Assembly: GCA_032620915.1 (NCBI GenBank)
Contig: CP136052.1
Location: 1,774,501 to 1,838,500 of the forward strand
Origin: Oscillospiraceae bacterium NTUH-002-81
GTDB taxonomy: Bacteria; Bacillota; Clostridia; Lachnospirales; Lachnospiraceae
DNA length: 64,000 nucleotides
Direction: 5' to 3'
The notes below the pieces were generated by a model that was not told the DNA's origin, did no database searches, and saw only the letters and a list, made by a program, of their open reading frames with translations. Numbering within the stretch: position 1 is the first letter of the stretch; each line of letters begins with the position of its first letter. Positions 54,928 to 63,692 of the stretch are shown here, in pieces. The translations under genes and the position numbers were made by a program.

Positions 54928-55267
54928 TCGGCTGCGCCTCCTTTCTGGCGCTAAGCAGCGCATAGAAGTTTTCGGTTTTGTAAGGCCGCACACGGGGATA
55001 GAGGAACCGGGTGCGGATGATGTTTTTCAGCACTTTTTCCAGCGGCAGACCGTCTCGTTCATACATAGCCAGAAAGAAGAATGGGAGCATGAGGCCGATC
55101 ATCAGGAACATGGCGGCACTGTTCCCGATACTGCCACGGGAAAACAGGTAAGCCGGGAGGCCCACCGCCGCCGCGCTGGAAAAACAAACAAGCTGGCGCT
55201 TCGTTAGGTTGAAGGCCAGCTTTGTCTTGATTTTGGAAAGGTCTTTTGGTACTGGCACATAGGCCAT
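54881..55267 (-). CDS. PrgI family conjugation membrane protein
   Basis: 128 residues. AYVPVPKDLSKIKTKLAFNLTKRQLVCF is the PrgI signature, followed by two membrane helices (SSAAAVGLPAYLFS; SAAMFLMIGLMLPFFFLAMY) and a basic tail. Channel component equivalent to VirB3; usual partner of the VirB4 gene, which it overlaps. RBS GGAGGTG lies just after palindrome copy 13. Confidence 0.9.
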   Translation of the reverse strand: MAYVPVPKDLSKIKTKLAFNLTKRQLVCFSSAAAVGLPAYLFSRGSIGNSAAMFLMIGLMLPFFFLAMYERDGLPLEKVLKNIIRTRFLYPRVRPYKTENFYALLSARKEAQPIAKQQKGRKARRQKA

Positions 55268-55311
55268 TTTGGTACACCTCCTTTATTGCTTCGGGCCAGC
55301 ATGGCCCGAGG

Positions 55312-55932
55312 TTATCTTGCGGCCTCTTTGGCCGGGGCTGTGCTGCGGGCAGCTTCGGCGGCCTCTCGTCCGCTCTGCCTTGCCCGCCAGTATTCGGGGT
55401 GATACTGCCGGATGGACTGATTGAGTTTTTCTTCAAACTGTCCTTTGTCCTTAATGCGGTCAGGGATTTTCCACAGCTTTTTGTCCAGCAGCTCCCGGAG
55501 CACTACGCTTTCCTGTGCGTCCTCCTCATAGCAAATATAGCCCTTGTCCTTGAAGCCGCATTTTTTGGCCGCCGGGGAGAGAACGGCGGCTACCTCGTTT
55601 GCCACCATCGTTCCGCCGTGGCTGGCGGTAGATACCAAAAACACCCCCGGACAGAGGGTTTCACAGCTCTGCACCTCGCCCCACGGGGAGCTTTTCGGCG
55701 CATGGAACATCCCGCCCGTCCGGCTCCGGTCCGCCTGCATGAGCGCCGCCTTTTCCAAGATGGCCTTCAGCTCCGGGGAAAAGTAGGCGTATTCCCGCAG
55801 GACACGGGCGGCGTCCCCGCCGCAGGCGTTCATCAACAGGGTATAGGCGTCGCTGTCCGCTTTGGTACAGCGGCCCAGCAGTTTTCCGTCGTAATAGCAG
55901 GCCGCGTCATAGCCCGTCCGTTTGCGTGGCAT
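55312..55932 (-). CDS. DUF7007-like ICE protein
   Basis: 206 residues from ATG 55932 (GGAGG upstream). Contains SPWGEVQSCETLCPGVFLVSTASHGGTMVANEVAAVLSPAAKKCGFKDKGYICYEEDAQESVVLREL, which resembles the DUF7007-type domain of mobile elements (PWG...SHGG). Ends in an Ala/Arg-rich tail. Family assignment is from memory and moderately sure; role unknown. Confidence 0.5.
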   Translation of the reverse strand: MPRKRTGYDAACYYDGKLLGRCTKADSDAYTLLMNACGGDAARVLREYAYFSPELKAILEKAALMQADRSRTGGMFHAPKSSPWGEVQSCETLCPGVFLVSTASHGGTMVANEVAAVLSPAAKKCGFKDKGYICYEEDAQESVVLRELLDKKLWKIPDRIKDKGQFEEKLNQSIRQYHPEYWRARQSGREAAEAARSTAPAKEAAR

Positions 55933-55974
55933 GGTTCCCGCCTCCTTTCTGCTTCGTGGCAGCATGGCCCGAGG

Positions 55975-56397
55975 TCAACGCTCTGCACCACGGCTGGGCT
56001 TTTCCTTCGGAGGCCGCTCTGCCTTTGCCTGTTCGGCAGCCGCTTTTCCGGCTTTGAGTTGGTCGCTGATGGACGCACGCCCCACAGAGCCGCGCTCCGC
56101 CATCTGTTCCAGCTTTGCCTCATAGGCTTGCAGAACAGCAGTATTGAGCTGTTCCCGGAACTCCTTTGTGACAGGGTAGGCCATATCCCGATAGCCGCCT
56201 TTGCCGTCCGGCTGGCTGGGCATCCCAAGAAAGAGGCCCTTGCTGCCCTGTACGATTTTCAGATTTTCCACCACAAAGCAGTCATTGAATTTCACGCTGG
56301 CAAAGCCCATGAGATTTTTCACAGGTTCGATGACCCGCACGCTTACATCCAGCTTTATAGGGGCGGCTGGTGTTCCGCCCGCAGTTTTTTCCTGCAT
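55975..56397 (-). CDS. SpoVG-family protein on the ICE
   Basis: 140 residues from ATG 56397. Core PIKLDVSVRVIEPVKNLMGFASVKFNDCFVVENLKIVQGSKGLFLGMPSQPDGKGGYRDMAYPVTKEFREQLNTAVLQAYE matches the SpoVG/septation-regulator fold (DCFVV..., KGLFVxMPS..., YRDIxxPI). SpoVG proteins bind nucleic acid and regulate genes; the ICE copy has an extra basic C-terminus. Stop codon directly abuts palindrome copy 14. Confidence 0.85.
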   Translation of the reverse strand: MQEKTAGGTPAAPIKLDVSVRVIEPVKNLMGFASVKFNDCFVVENLKIVQGSKGLFLGMPSQPDGKGGYRDMAYPVTKEFREQLNTAVLQAYEAKLEQMAERGSVGRASISDQLKAGKAAAEQAKAERPPKEKPSRGAER

Positions 56398-56440
56398 GGA
56401 TTTCTCCTTTCCGCTTCGGGTCATCATGGCCCGAAGTCTC

Positions 56441-56715
56441 TTAATGGCAGCCGAAGATGGATTTTGCAAGGCTGCCCGTTTTGAACAGGGTAAAACACAG
56501 CAACACCGTATATCCCACGCATCCCCAGATCGCCCCGATGGGGTCGCCGTCGGCGGCGATACTCTGGATCAGCACCGCATAGATGGCAACACAGACTAAG
56601 ATCAATAGACCTTGAAAGCCCACCGCAAAGAGGGAGCGGAAATAGTTCTGCCCCATGTGTCCGGTTTCCCTGTTGGGGACTGTGGCAAACGGGATAGGCG
56701 CTAAACTTGTGAGTA
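56441..56715 (-). CDS. TrbL/VirB6-like conjugation protein, 3' exon
   Basis: C-terminal part of the gene that starts at 59898, cut by a group II intron. Reads LTSLAPIPFATVPNRETGHMGQNYFRSLFAVGFQGLLILVCVAIYAVLIQSIAADGDPIGAIWGCVGYTVLLCFTLFKTGSLAKSIFGCH, two further membrane helices. Joined to the 5' exon at ...MIEIY it gives the usual IEIY-x-x-TSLAPIP continuity. It should be expressed only if the intron splices. Confidence 0.85.
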
Positions 56716-56776
56716 GTAGGGTAAGAACCCGGCGCCTTACCATATCACTATGGCAGGTTTCCGAGAACTCCCCTCC

Positions 56777-56810
56777 GAACCGGACTTACACCTCTCGATG
56801 TATCCGGCTC
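56777..56810 (-). ncRNA. group II intron domain V
   Basis: Minus strand GAGCCGGATACATC-GAGA-GGTGTAAGTCCGGTTC: 34 nt, GNRA loop, two-base bulge, the standard catalytic hairpin. It begins 8 nt after the maturase stop codon. Confidence 0.88.
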
Positions 56811-56818
56811 TCCAGATG

Positions 56819-58654
56819 TCAGTCTAACTTTCCTGCGTGTAACTTATCGTGACAGTCAATGCAGAGTGCCATTGTCTTGCGCTTACGCCCAATCATGGCG
56901 ATTTCCCATTGTTTTCTGCCACTTAAATCTTTGAGTTTTCGTATATGGTGTATTTCAAGCGGCACATTCTCTGCGCCACACCACTCACACCTGTTTGCTT
57001 GCAGTCTTTTTATAAGGCTATTACGCCCATAATTCTCAAAAATTCTTGCTACTATATCAGGATTTCCGCTTTCTACTTTAGTGTCCCGGCGGAACCCATT
57101 ATTGTAAAACAATACCTTTCCGACCTTGCCGTTTTTCTTCGGATATTCCACAACAAAATCTTTTCCTTGACGGTACTTGCGGATAATTCTGCTGATTCGT
57201 GTCCGATATTTTCCAGCAAAGGTTTTGAGCATACTGTATCTCATTACATAGTAGAAGTTATTGAGTACAGACACGTTGTTTGCAAGTCGGTAGTAGTTAT
57301 ACAATCCACGGATTTCTGCGTTGTATTGGTTTAGGATTTCCAAATCGTCCAAGTGCAACAGGCGAGTGCGCCGGACAGGCTCCCAAACCTCTTTGTTTCC
57401 ATTTTGTTTGTCATATTTAATCTTGAGGGCATTGTAGGAGAACAATCGTTTTACCCACTTATCATGGGGAACATAAAGTAAGACTTTTCCATTGTTTACC
57501 CGTCTGGTAGCCCCGGTTTTGGTCTTTTTGTTGTGTTCGCCTTTGGCGATTGTGACCTCATATCCCAAGAACTTCGCAGCGTCGTGTCCATGAGTAATCA
57601 ATGTCTTTTCCTCGGACATTTCCAGATGGAGTTTGTCCCGGATAAAGTAGCCTACATCTTGTTTAATCTGTTCTGCGTCCTCTTTGCTGCCGATAACTCC
57701 GATTAAGAAATCATCGGCGTATCGGATATAGCAAAAGCCGTTTATAGCTATCGTCCATCTGGTCGCTATACGGTATAGATTTCAGACTACGCCGAAGTTC
57801 CCGGATTTCTGCAATTAAGCCCTCTTTTTTCTTCCACGCTCATTTTAGAGATATTTCTTTTTAAGCCTTTGTTCTTTTCCTCGGCAGACATCCAATTTCT
57901 TCTTGAACGCAGGATTGATTTTACGGCGGTTTCCGCCGTTGAATTTCTCTGCATACTCTGCCATATAACTGTCCAGTTCGTTCATGTAGATGTTTGCCAG
58001 GATAGGGCTGATGATGGAGCCTTGCGGAGTTCCGGAATAAGTATTGTGGTAATTCCAATCCTCCATATATCCAGCTTTCAAGAACTTCCAGAGCAGACCG
58101 ATGAAATATTCATCTGCAATCCGCTTTCGCAAAATAGCAATCAACACATGATGGTCTACGTTGTCAAAACAGCCCTTTATATCCCCCTCAACGAACCACT
58201 TTGTCCCCGTAAAATATTTCTGCACATATTTGAGTGCCGTATGACAGCTTCTGTTTATACGGAAACCGTGGGAATAGTCGCTAAAGGTTGGCTCATAAAT
58301 ACTCTCCAAGATGAGCCGCACCACCTCCTGTATCAGTTTATCGTCGAATGACGGTATCCCCAGAGGACGCATTTTCCCATTGGATTTCGGGATATACGTT
58401 CTCCTTGCCGGGTTAGGCTGATAACTAAAATCCCGCATCTTTTCAATGAGGGCGTTTATCCTTGCCATTCCCATTCCGTCAATGGTTTTGCCGTCTGTTC
58501 CGGCTGTCATGTTGCCTGGTTTCGCCTGTATCCGCTGATATGCCAGCAGATAGAATTGTGGATTGTACAGGTTGCGGTATAACCGCTCGTACTTGTAACT
58601 CTTGTTACACGCCTTGGATTTTAGGCTTTCCAACACATTTTCAGGACTTCTCAT
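56819..58654 (-). CDS. ltrA: group II intron reverse transcriptase/maturase with HNH endonuclease, several frameshifts
   Basis: N-terminal reverse transcriptase (RRTYIPKSNGKMRPLGIPSFDDKLIQEVVRLILESIYEP; CFDNVDHHVLI; GTPQGSIISPILANIYMNELD), then the YADD active site (YIRYADDFLIGVIGSKEDAEQI) in the gap region, maturase domain, and a C-terminal HNH (CEWCGAENVPLEIHHIRKLKDLSG...ALCIDCHDKLH). Three +1 shifts within about 100 bases (near 57843, 57830 and 57745) break the frame between the palm blocks; the first and last parts are in the same frame. Either sequence errors or real decay; if real, mobility and self-assisted splicing would be lost. Confidence 0.85.
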
Positions 58655-59306
58655 AATGCCTCACGCACCTTTCCTTTTTATGAATTGGTTGACATCCTGC
58701 CTCCCTTCGCCATGTAGACGGCTTTCCCGCCCTCGGACTACTACGGAGGCTCCGTTGCCATGCCGGATATTCAGCGTCATCTTTCTTGGGTTTTTACCCC
58801 TTGAAATTTATCGCCTTGCGGCATTACGCATAGCCGGATAGTTCCGGCGTTCCGGTTTAGGCAATCTCCAGTTAGACACTTTGGGATAAGCGTATTGTGA
58901 TGTCGGTAGTGGGTTTTCGTCCTTTTCCGCTTACTGCGGCTGGCTGTCATAAGTATCGTGCGGTCTGTGTTTACCTGTCACATTCCGCTATGACATACGG
59001 CGAATACAACCATCCTGCGCCGCCGGGTCGAGTATCCCGCCTCGGACTACCCTTAAAGCAGTTTAGCCTTGCTCCTCATTCACAATGTTGCGTCTTGCCG
59101 CTCAGTCGTGGGTAGATGGTTTTCCCAACTCGCGATTTTTCCGATACGCTATTGTCCCCCTTGTGGTTTCCCTCCGGGGTAAATCGGATGACGCTAAAGT
59201 GACGCGTTTCACGTCTTTGATACTTTTCTTTACCGGCTTGCTAAAGCCGGATTCCCAAAATGTCCGCGCACCGCCTTTGGATGAAAAGCGGCGCTTCTGG
59301 ACGCGC

Positions 59307-59898
59307 AATAAATTTCAATCATACGGCCATATACGATGACGAAAATCACGATGTTTAAGGCAATCATGGTAAGCTGGATCAGGAAGGACTGGAGCCAGAG
59401 TCCGAACAGAGGGCCTAACTCCATCGCCTCAAGCTCTGTCCGCAGACTGTCCAGCACATCCGGCGTGATTTCTGTCCCGTTCTGGATAATGCCCGCTGAC
59501 TGCTGGATCACATACTGGCTCACATCAAAGACCGCCAGCACGATATTGAAGGTATTCGTCAGGATCATCACAGCCACAAAGGTTTTGAACACCCACTTAA
59601 AAAACATCCATGTGTCAACTTCATGGAGGTTGTTGCGTTCTATGAGCATCTGTATCAGTTCATAGGTCATAACAAAAGTGAGGATGACCCCGGCGATTGG
59701 CAGAATGGCAGTTTCGGAGATCTGTCGTATCATGGAAAAGACCCCGGCGTTCCAGTCCGCCGGGGTCGTGCCTACCTGTGTGGCGATCTCGCCAACGCTC
59801 TGATTGACGTTATCGAAAAGGCCGTCCAGATTTCCCATGATACCATCGACGAGCAGACCTTTCAGCCATTCAACGATTGCGTCGATGATAAAGTCCAT
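59307..59898 (-). CDS. TrbL/VirB6-like conjugation protein, 5' exon
   Basis: Inner-membrane channel component. From ATG 59898: DFIIDAIVEWLKGLLVDGIMGNLDGLFDN, then helices ILPIAGVILTFVMTYELIQMLI, FKWVFKTFVAVMILTNTFNIVLAVF and LQSFLIQLTMIALNIVIFVIVYGRMIEIY. Read past the intron border the frame adds CASRSAAFHP..., which is intron sequence. The gene continues at 56715. Preceded by the Maff2 gene in the usual order of these elements. Confidence 0.85.
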
Positions 59899-59939
59899 AC
59901 ATCAGCTCCTTTTCTGGAAAAAGGGACAACGGGTGACAC

Positions 59940-60155
59940 TTAGCTGAACAGGCCGGACAGCAGAGGGATAAGCTGAAGGCCGATCAGAACGACACCGCCG
60001 CCAGCCATGAGCTGCTTAATGCCCTGTGATTTTGCCGCAGGGTTGTCCGACCCGTAACCTTCCAGAAGGTTGATGACGCCCCACACCGCCAGACCGGCGC
60101 CAAGAGCCATGACCAGAATTTTAAGAATGTCGATTGCCTGATTGAAAAATTCCAT
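59940..60155 (-). CDS. Maff2 family (VirB2/pilin-like) ICE membrane protein
   Basis: 71 residues from ATG 60155 (GGAGG upstream). Two helices: IDILKILVMALGAGLAVWGVINLLEGYG and IKQLMAGGGVVLIGLQLIPLLSGLF, with the family's GSDNPAAKSQG turn. Size and topology are those of small pilin-like subunits coded just before the TrbL-like gene. Separated from the VirD4 gene by a terminator, so translation depends on another promoter or read-through. Confidence 0.85.
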   Translation of the reverse strand: MEFFNQAIDILKILVMALGAGLAVWGVINLLEGYGSDNPAAKSQGIKQLMAGGGVVLIGLQLIPLLSGLFS

Positions 60156-60194
60156 ATACGTTCCTCCATTTTGTTTGTTTGATGGTTTTGGGTA

Positions 60195-60220
60195 CAAAAA
60201 AAGCCGCCCACATCGGCGGC
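60195..60220 (-). terminator. intrinsic terminator after virD4
   Basis: Minus strand GCCGCC-GATGTG-GGCGGC followed by seven T (60196-60202). It directly follows palindrome copy 16, which abuts the virD4 stop codon. Confidence 0.8.
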
Positions 60221-60244
60221 GCTTCGGGTCATCATGGCCCGAAG

Positions 60245-62069
60245 TTACACAAACTCGTCGCTGTCCAGATCATCGAAATTCAACAGGTCAGCTTCTTCGT
60301 CCGTGTCGGAGCCGTCCACTTCGTACACCGTGTATTCGTCCTCCGGCTTTAGTCTCAATGGCCGGTGGCGGAACAGGCTTTCCAAGCGGAAGGCGTTTTT
60401 CTTTTTATCAAATTCGGCTGTGTACTTGTAATTCGGGTGCTTTTTCAAGTCATACTTCGGGGACAGGAAGGGCGGGAGCCCCCTAAGCTGCAAGATACAT
60501 TTATCCCCGGGCATGGTGGTGATCTCGCTGGTGGTCATCAGTTCCCGGCCAAGCCGCTGCATATTCTGGCTGTAACTTTCAGACTGTCCACGGCTTCGGC
60601 CCTCGGTCTGCATAGAGATGGTGGCCTTGCCCAGCCAGTTTTCCGAAATATCCTTTAGGGTGGAAGCCTCCCGGCCTCCGAGGAATACGGTACTGTCCAT
60701 GTTGCCCATGATGGTTTCGGAATGGTCTTTGTACAATGCCTTGCACTGGCTCATTGCCTGATAAAAAAGCGTCAGGCTGATCTCACGGGAGCGGATGACG
60801 GCCACAATCTTTTCCAGCCCCGGCACCTGCCCGGTGTTGGCAGCCTCGTCCCACAGCACCCGCACATGATAGGGCAGACGCCCGCCATAGGTGTTGTCAG
60901 CCCGTTCACACAGAAGGTTGAACATCTGCGAAAAAGCGAGGGCAACCAAAAAGTTGTAGGTGGTGTCCGTGTCGCTGATAAGAAAGAACAGCGCTGATTT
61001 TTCATCCCCCAGCTTATCCAGCTCCAGTTCGTCATAAGACATGATCTCCCGAAGTTGGGGAATATCAAAGGGAGCCAGTCTTGCACCGCAGGAAATCAAA
61101 ATGCTTTTGGCTGTCTTGCCGCTGGCGAGCTTGTATTTCTTATACTGCCTCACGGCGAAGTGCTGGGGGCTGCGGCGTTCCAGCCCGTCAAACATATAGT
61201 CCACCGCGTTTTTGAAGGTTTCGTCATCCTCCCGGACTTCCATGCTGTTTATCATTTCCACCAGCGTATTCATGTTGCGTTCTTCCTCCGGCCCCTCAAA
61301 GACGATGTAGGCCACAAGGGCACAGTACAAGAGGGTTTCGGCTTTGGTCCAGAACTCGTCGCCCTCCTTGCCATCGCCTTTGGTGTTGGCGATCAGGGCG
61401 GTAACGAATTTCAAAACATCGCTCTCCGTCTTGATATAGGCCAGCGGATTATAGTGCATGGATTTTGAAAAGTCGATACTGTTGAACACCCGCACCCTGT
61501 ATTTCTCCCGTTGCAGAAACCGCCCGCACTGGTCGAGGGTGCCGCCCTTCGGGTCTACCACCACATACGAGGAATGGGCTTGAAGGAGCTGCGGGGTCAG
61601 CCAGAACCTTGTCTTTCCCGAGCCGGACGAGCCGATGACACAGGCGTTTAGGTTCCGGGCATTGGCAGGTATCTTCGGACGGGTGTTCATGGTAAGGAAC
61701 TCCGTTCCGGTCAGAATGACATTGTTCTGAAATTTAGGGTCTACAAACGGCTTTATATCCTCCTTTGTTCCAAAGCGGGCAGTGCCGTACTCTGCATCCC
61801 GCCGGAATTTTTTCGCCTGCCTGATCTTTGACTGTATCAGCAGATACACCCCAGCCGCACCGGCAAGGCCCACCAGCAGGTCAATACCTCCCAGCCCCGG
61901 CCAGTAGGTTTCAAAGGCTTTGGGGAAGGTATCGAGCATCCCCATGAGCTTTGTCCCGAAGTCTGTGCCGGGGGCGATCCGGTAGGCCGTCCCGATTTTT
62001 GGAGAAGAACCAGAACACAAAGAGGTACGGCAGGTTTGGGAGCACATATTTTCTAATCTTGTCACTCAA
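60245..62069 (-). CDS. VirD4/TraG-type coupling protein, one frameshift
   Basis: Couples the relaxosome to the secretion channel. Start TTG 62069 overlaps the pcfB stop; the first part reads SDKIRKYVLPNLPYLFVFWFFSK (membrane helix). An extra base in AAAAA (61996-62000 on the plus strand as TTTTT) then shifts the frame to IGTAYRIAPGTDFGTKL. Next a second helix (LLVGLAGAAGVYLLI), Walker A GSSGSGKTRFW, VVDPKGGTLDQCG, LWDEAANTGQVPGLEKIVAVIRSREI and an acidic C-terminal tail. About 607 residues if the frameshift is repaired. Confidence 0.9.
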
Positions 62070-62536
62070 CGTCCGTCCTTCACCGCCTCTCTGGTTCGCT
62101 GCTTTTCCTTTGCCTGCGTCCTGATCGGCTCCGTGAATTTCCGAAGCTGGCCGAGGATGGAAGCCTTGTCCTGCTCTTTGTTCAGCACCTTTGCGCTGTA
62201 CTTCTGGAAGGCCGCCGTGATAGCGTCCGCCTGATTGGCTTTGAAGAACAGCAGGTAATGACCGGGGCTCACTTTATGGAAAGCGTAGTCCACATGGAAC
62301 TCCTTTGCGATCCGGTCAAAATCCTTTGGGGCTCCCACATAGGGCATGGCGCTTTTGCCGCCATAGTGGTTCATCAGCTTTTTTACACTCTGGCGTCCCC
62401 GCGGGGTCAGCGCCTTCCGGTGGTGCTTTTGCAGCGCCCGCGCTACCTTCCCAAGCGCGGCAGCCAGCACCTTTCCCGTGAGCTTCGTTGTCCTGATCGA
62501 AAGGGCAACCGTTTTTTGGTTTACTTCTTCCTGCAT
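62066..62536 (-). CDS. PcfB family (DUF3801) conjugation protein
   Basis: 156 residues from ATG 62536 (GGAGG upstream). QEEVNQKTVALSIRTTKLTGKVLAAALGKVARALQKH is the PcfB N-terminus; continues FDRIAKEFHVDYAFHKVSPGHYLLFFKANQADAITAAFQKY. PcfB of pCF10 works with the coupling protein PcfC in substrate docking; here it lies directly before virD4, with overlapping stop and start. An upstream extension of the frame to 62770 has no RBS. Confidence 0.88.
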   Translation of the reverse strand: MQEEVNQKTVALSIRTTKLTGKVLAAALGKVARALQKHHRKALTPRGRQSVKKLMNHYGGKSAMPYVGAPKDFDRIAKEFHVDYAFHKVSPGHYLLFFKANQADAITAAFQKYSAKVLNKEQDKASILGQLRKFTEPIRTQAKEKQRTREAVKDGR

Positions 62537-62628
62537 AAAACCTCCTTTCCGTCGGGGGGTCCCGCTATCCGGGAGGCCCCCGTACAATCTCGGGGAACAG
62601 AAAACCTCGGGCCAATGTGGCCCGAGGC

Positions 62629-63648
62629 TTACCGCTCGGCATCCCTGCCGGACGGAGCTTTCTTTTCCGGCTCCGTCTGGACTTTTTCGCCCTGTTCCCG
62701 CATGGTCTGCAAGATAGAGGGCTTCTTTTGAAGCTGGGAGGGCTTTTCGCCGGACAGCGGCTTGATACATTCCAGACGGTCAGCCGCCCGGATGGCGTTG
62801 TCCGTGAGCTGCCTCTGCCATGCGCCTACACTGGGAGCCCAGCGGAAACCGCTGCTTTTCAACTCGGCCCGGGTGTCCGCGTCAGGCTTTCCATCAAAGA
62901 ATACCTGCAAGCGGTTGTCCTCCCGGTTCATCTCCACACGGCCCCCGTCGAACTCCCAGCCGGAAAACTCCCGCTGCGCCTGTTTGGAAAGCTGTTCGAT
63001 ACGGGCCTTTACCCGGCGGATCTCCGCATTGTTGTTGGTAAGCTGGTAACTTTCAAAGGGCCTCGGGTCGCTCCGCCAGCTTGACGCCATGCTTGCTTTC
63101 AGCTTTTCGATCTGGTCCGGCGACAGCAGCGCACAGCCGTCCAGCTTGCCATGCTTGCGGTAATAGGCGTTGACCTCCTTCATAATGAGCTGGGAGCGTT
63201 CCAGCCCGTCCAGCTTCTTCTGGAGCTTTTCAATGGCCGCCGGGTCATCGGCGCTGATCCCGCCCATGCCGGTACTGCATATCTTATCCAGCAGCCCTTG
63301 AATATACCGCCATTCCTCCATGTTGCTGTCCCGGGCCCGGTTCTGTTTTTCCTTCTTTCCCACCGGGAAATTGGCAGGTCCGGCGATCATCACAGAGGGA
63401 ACCCTTGCGTCAATGGCAAAGCCCTGGTTCATGTTTTCGGCCAGCTTGCGGGCGTAGGTGTCTAACAGATGGTCGATCTTCTCATGGTACATGGGGTCCA
63501 CCCGGGATTTCTGCTGTTCCGCTATGGCGGCGGCCTTGTCCACCATTGCCCGGTATTCCGCCGTTGCGCTCCCTTCCTTGTAGTCGGAAAAGCTGTTCAT
63601 TTCTTTTGCCCGGCGGGCGGCCCCTTCATTGATAGGGTAATAGTTGAT
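62629..63648 (-). CDS. conserved ICE protein, possibly ATC start
   Basis: About 339 residues. Begins NYYPINEGAARRAKEMNSFSDYKEGSATAEYRAMVDKAAAIAEQQK and ends with a segment like a DNA/protein-binding module (TRAELKSSGFRWAPSVGAWQRQLTDNAIRAADRL) shared with DUF3560-like and antirestriction-associated proteins. No standard start codon lies between the AAAGGAGG (GGAGG at 63657-63661) and the conserved N-terminus; ATC 63648 is eight bases away. The only in-frame ATG upstream lies inside palindrome copy 18 and lacks an RBS. Function unknown. Confidence 0.65.
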   Translation of the reverse strand: MNYYPINEGAARRAKEMNSFSDYKEGSATAEYRAMVDKAAAIAEQQKSRVDPMYHEKIDHLLDTYARKLAENMNQGFAIDARVPSVMIAGPANFPVGKKEKQNRARDSNMEEWRYIQGLLDKICSTGMGGISADDPAAIEKLQKKLDGLERSQLIMKEVNAYYRKHGKLDGCALLSPDQIEKLKASMASSWRSDPRPFESYQLTNNNAEIRRVKARIEQLSKQAQREFSGWEFDGGRVEMNREDNRLQVFFDGKPDADTRAELKSSGFRWAPSVGAWQRQLTDNAIRAADRLECIKPLSGEKPSQLQKKPSILQTMREQGEKVQTEPEKKAPSGRDAER

Positions 63649-63692
63649 GGTATGTACCTCCTTTATGCTTCGGGCCATGCTGGCCCGAAGTC

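Larger units (their letters stand above)
56716..59306 (-). mobile_element. group II intron interrupting the trbL-like gene
   Basis: About 2.59 kb, same strand as its host gene. Evidence: split host frame with matching exons; 34-nt domain V near the 3' end (56777-56810); an intron-encoded protein with reverse transcriptase, maturase and HNH parts; exon junction deduced as ATTTATT / TACTCACAAG, which restores the host frame. The 5' end would then read GCGCG (a variant of the usual GTGYG) and the 3' end CCCTAC. Boundaries are uncertain by several bases. Confidence 0.85.
38179..63690. repeat. family of 18 dispersed 23-bp interrupted palindromes within the ICE
   Basis: Consensus CTTCGGGYCA-N3-TGRCCCGAAG (position 2 T/C, position 8 C/T in each arm; three free centre bases). 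Copies: 38179-38201, 38841-38863, 39410-39432, 43329-43351, 45790-45812, 47315-47337, 47730-47752, 48954-48976, 49475-49497, 50342-50364, 52308-52330, 52506-52528, 55289-55311, 55952-55974, 56414-56436, 60222-60244, 62605-62627, 63668-63690. Nine begin 0-4 bases after a stop codon (38202, 47342, 52533, 55312, 55975, 56441, 60245, 62629, 63693). None was seen in the chromosomal part, the cargo gene bodies or the group II intron. Arm changes are all C/T or G/A transitions; a few are compensated, but neither RNA strand is consistently favoured. Confidence 0.93.

Noticed and set aside
38179..63690. Palindromes as simple intrinsic terminators
   Set aside because: No T-run follows them; where termination is likely, a separate hairpin with a T-run lies beside the palindrome, and three copies are inside coding frames.
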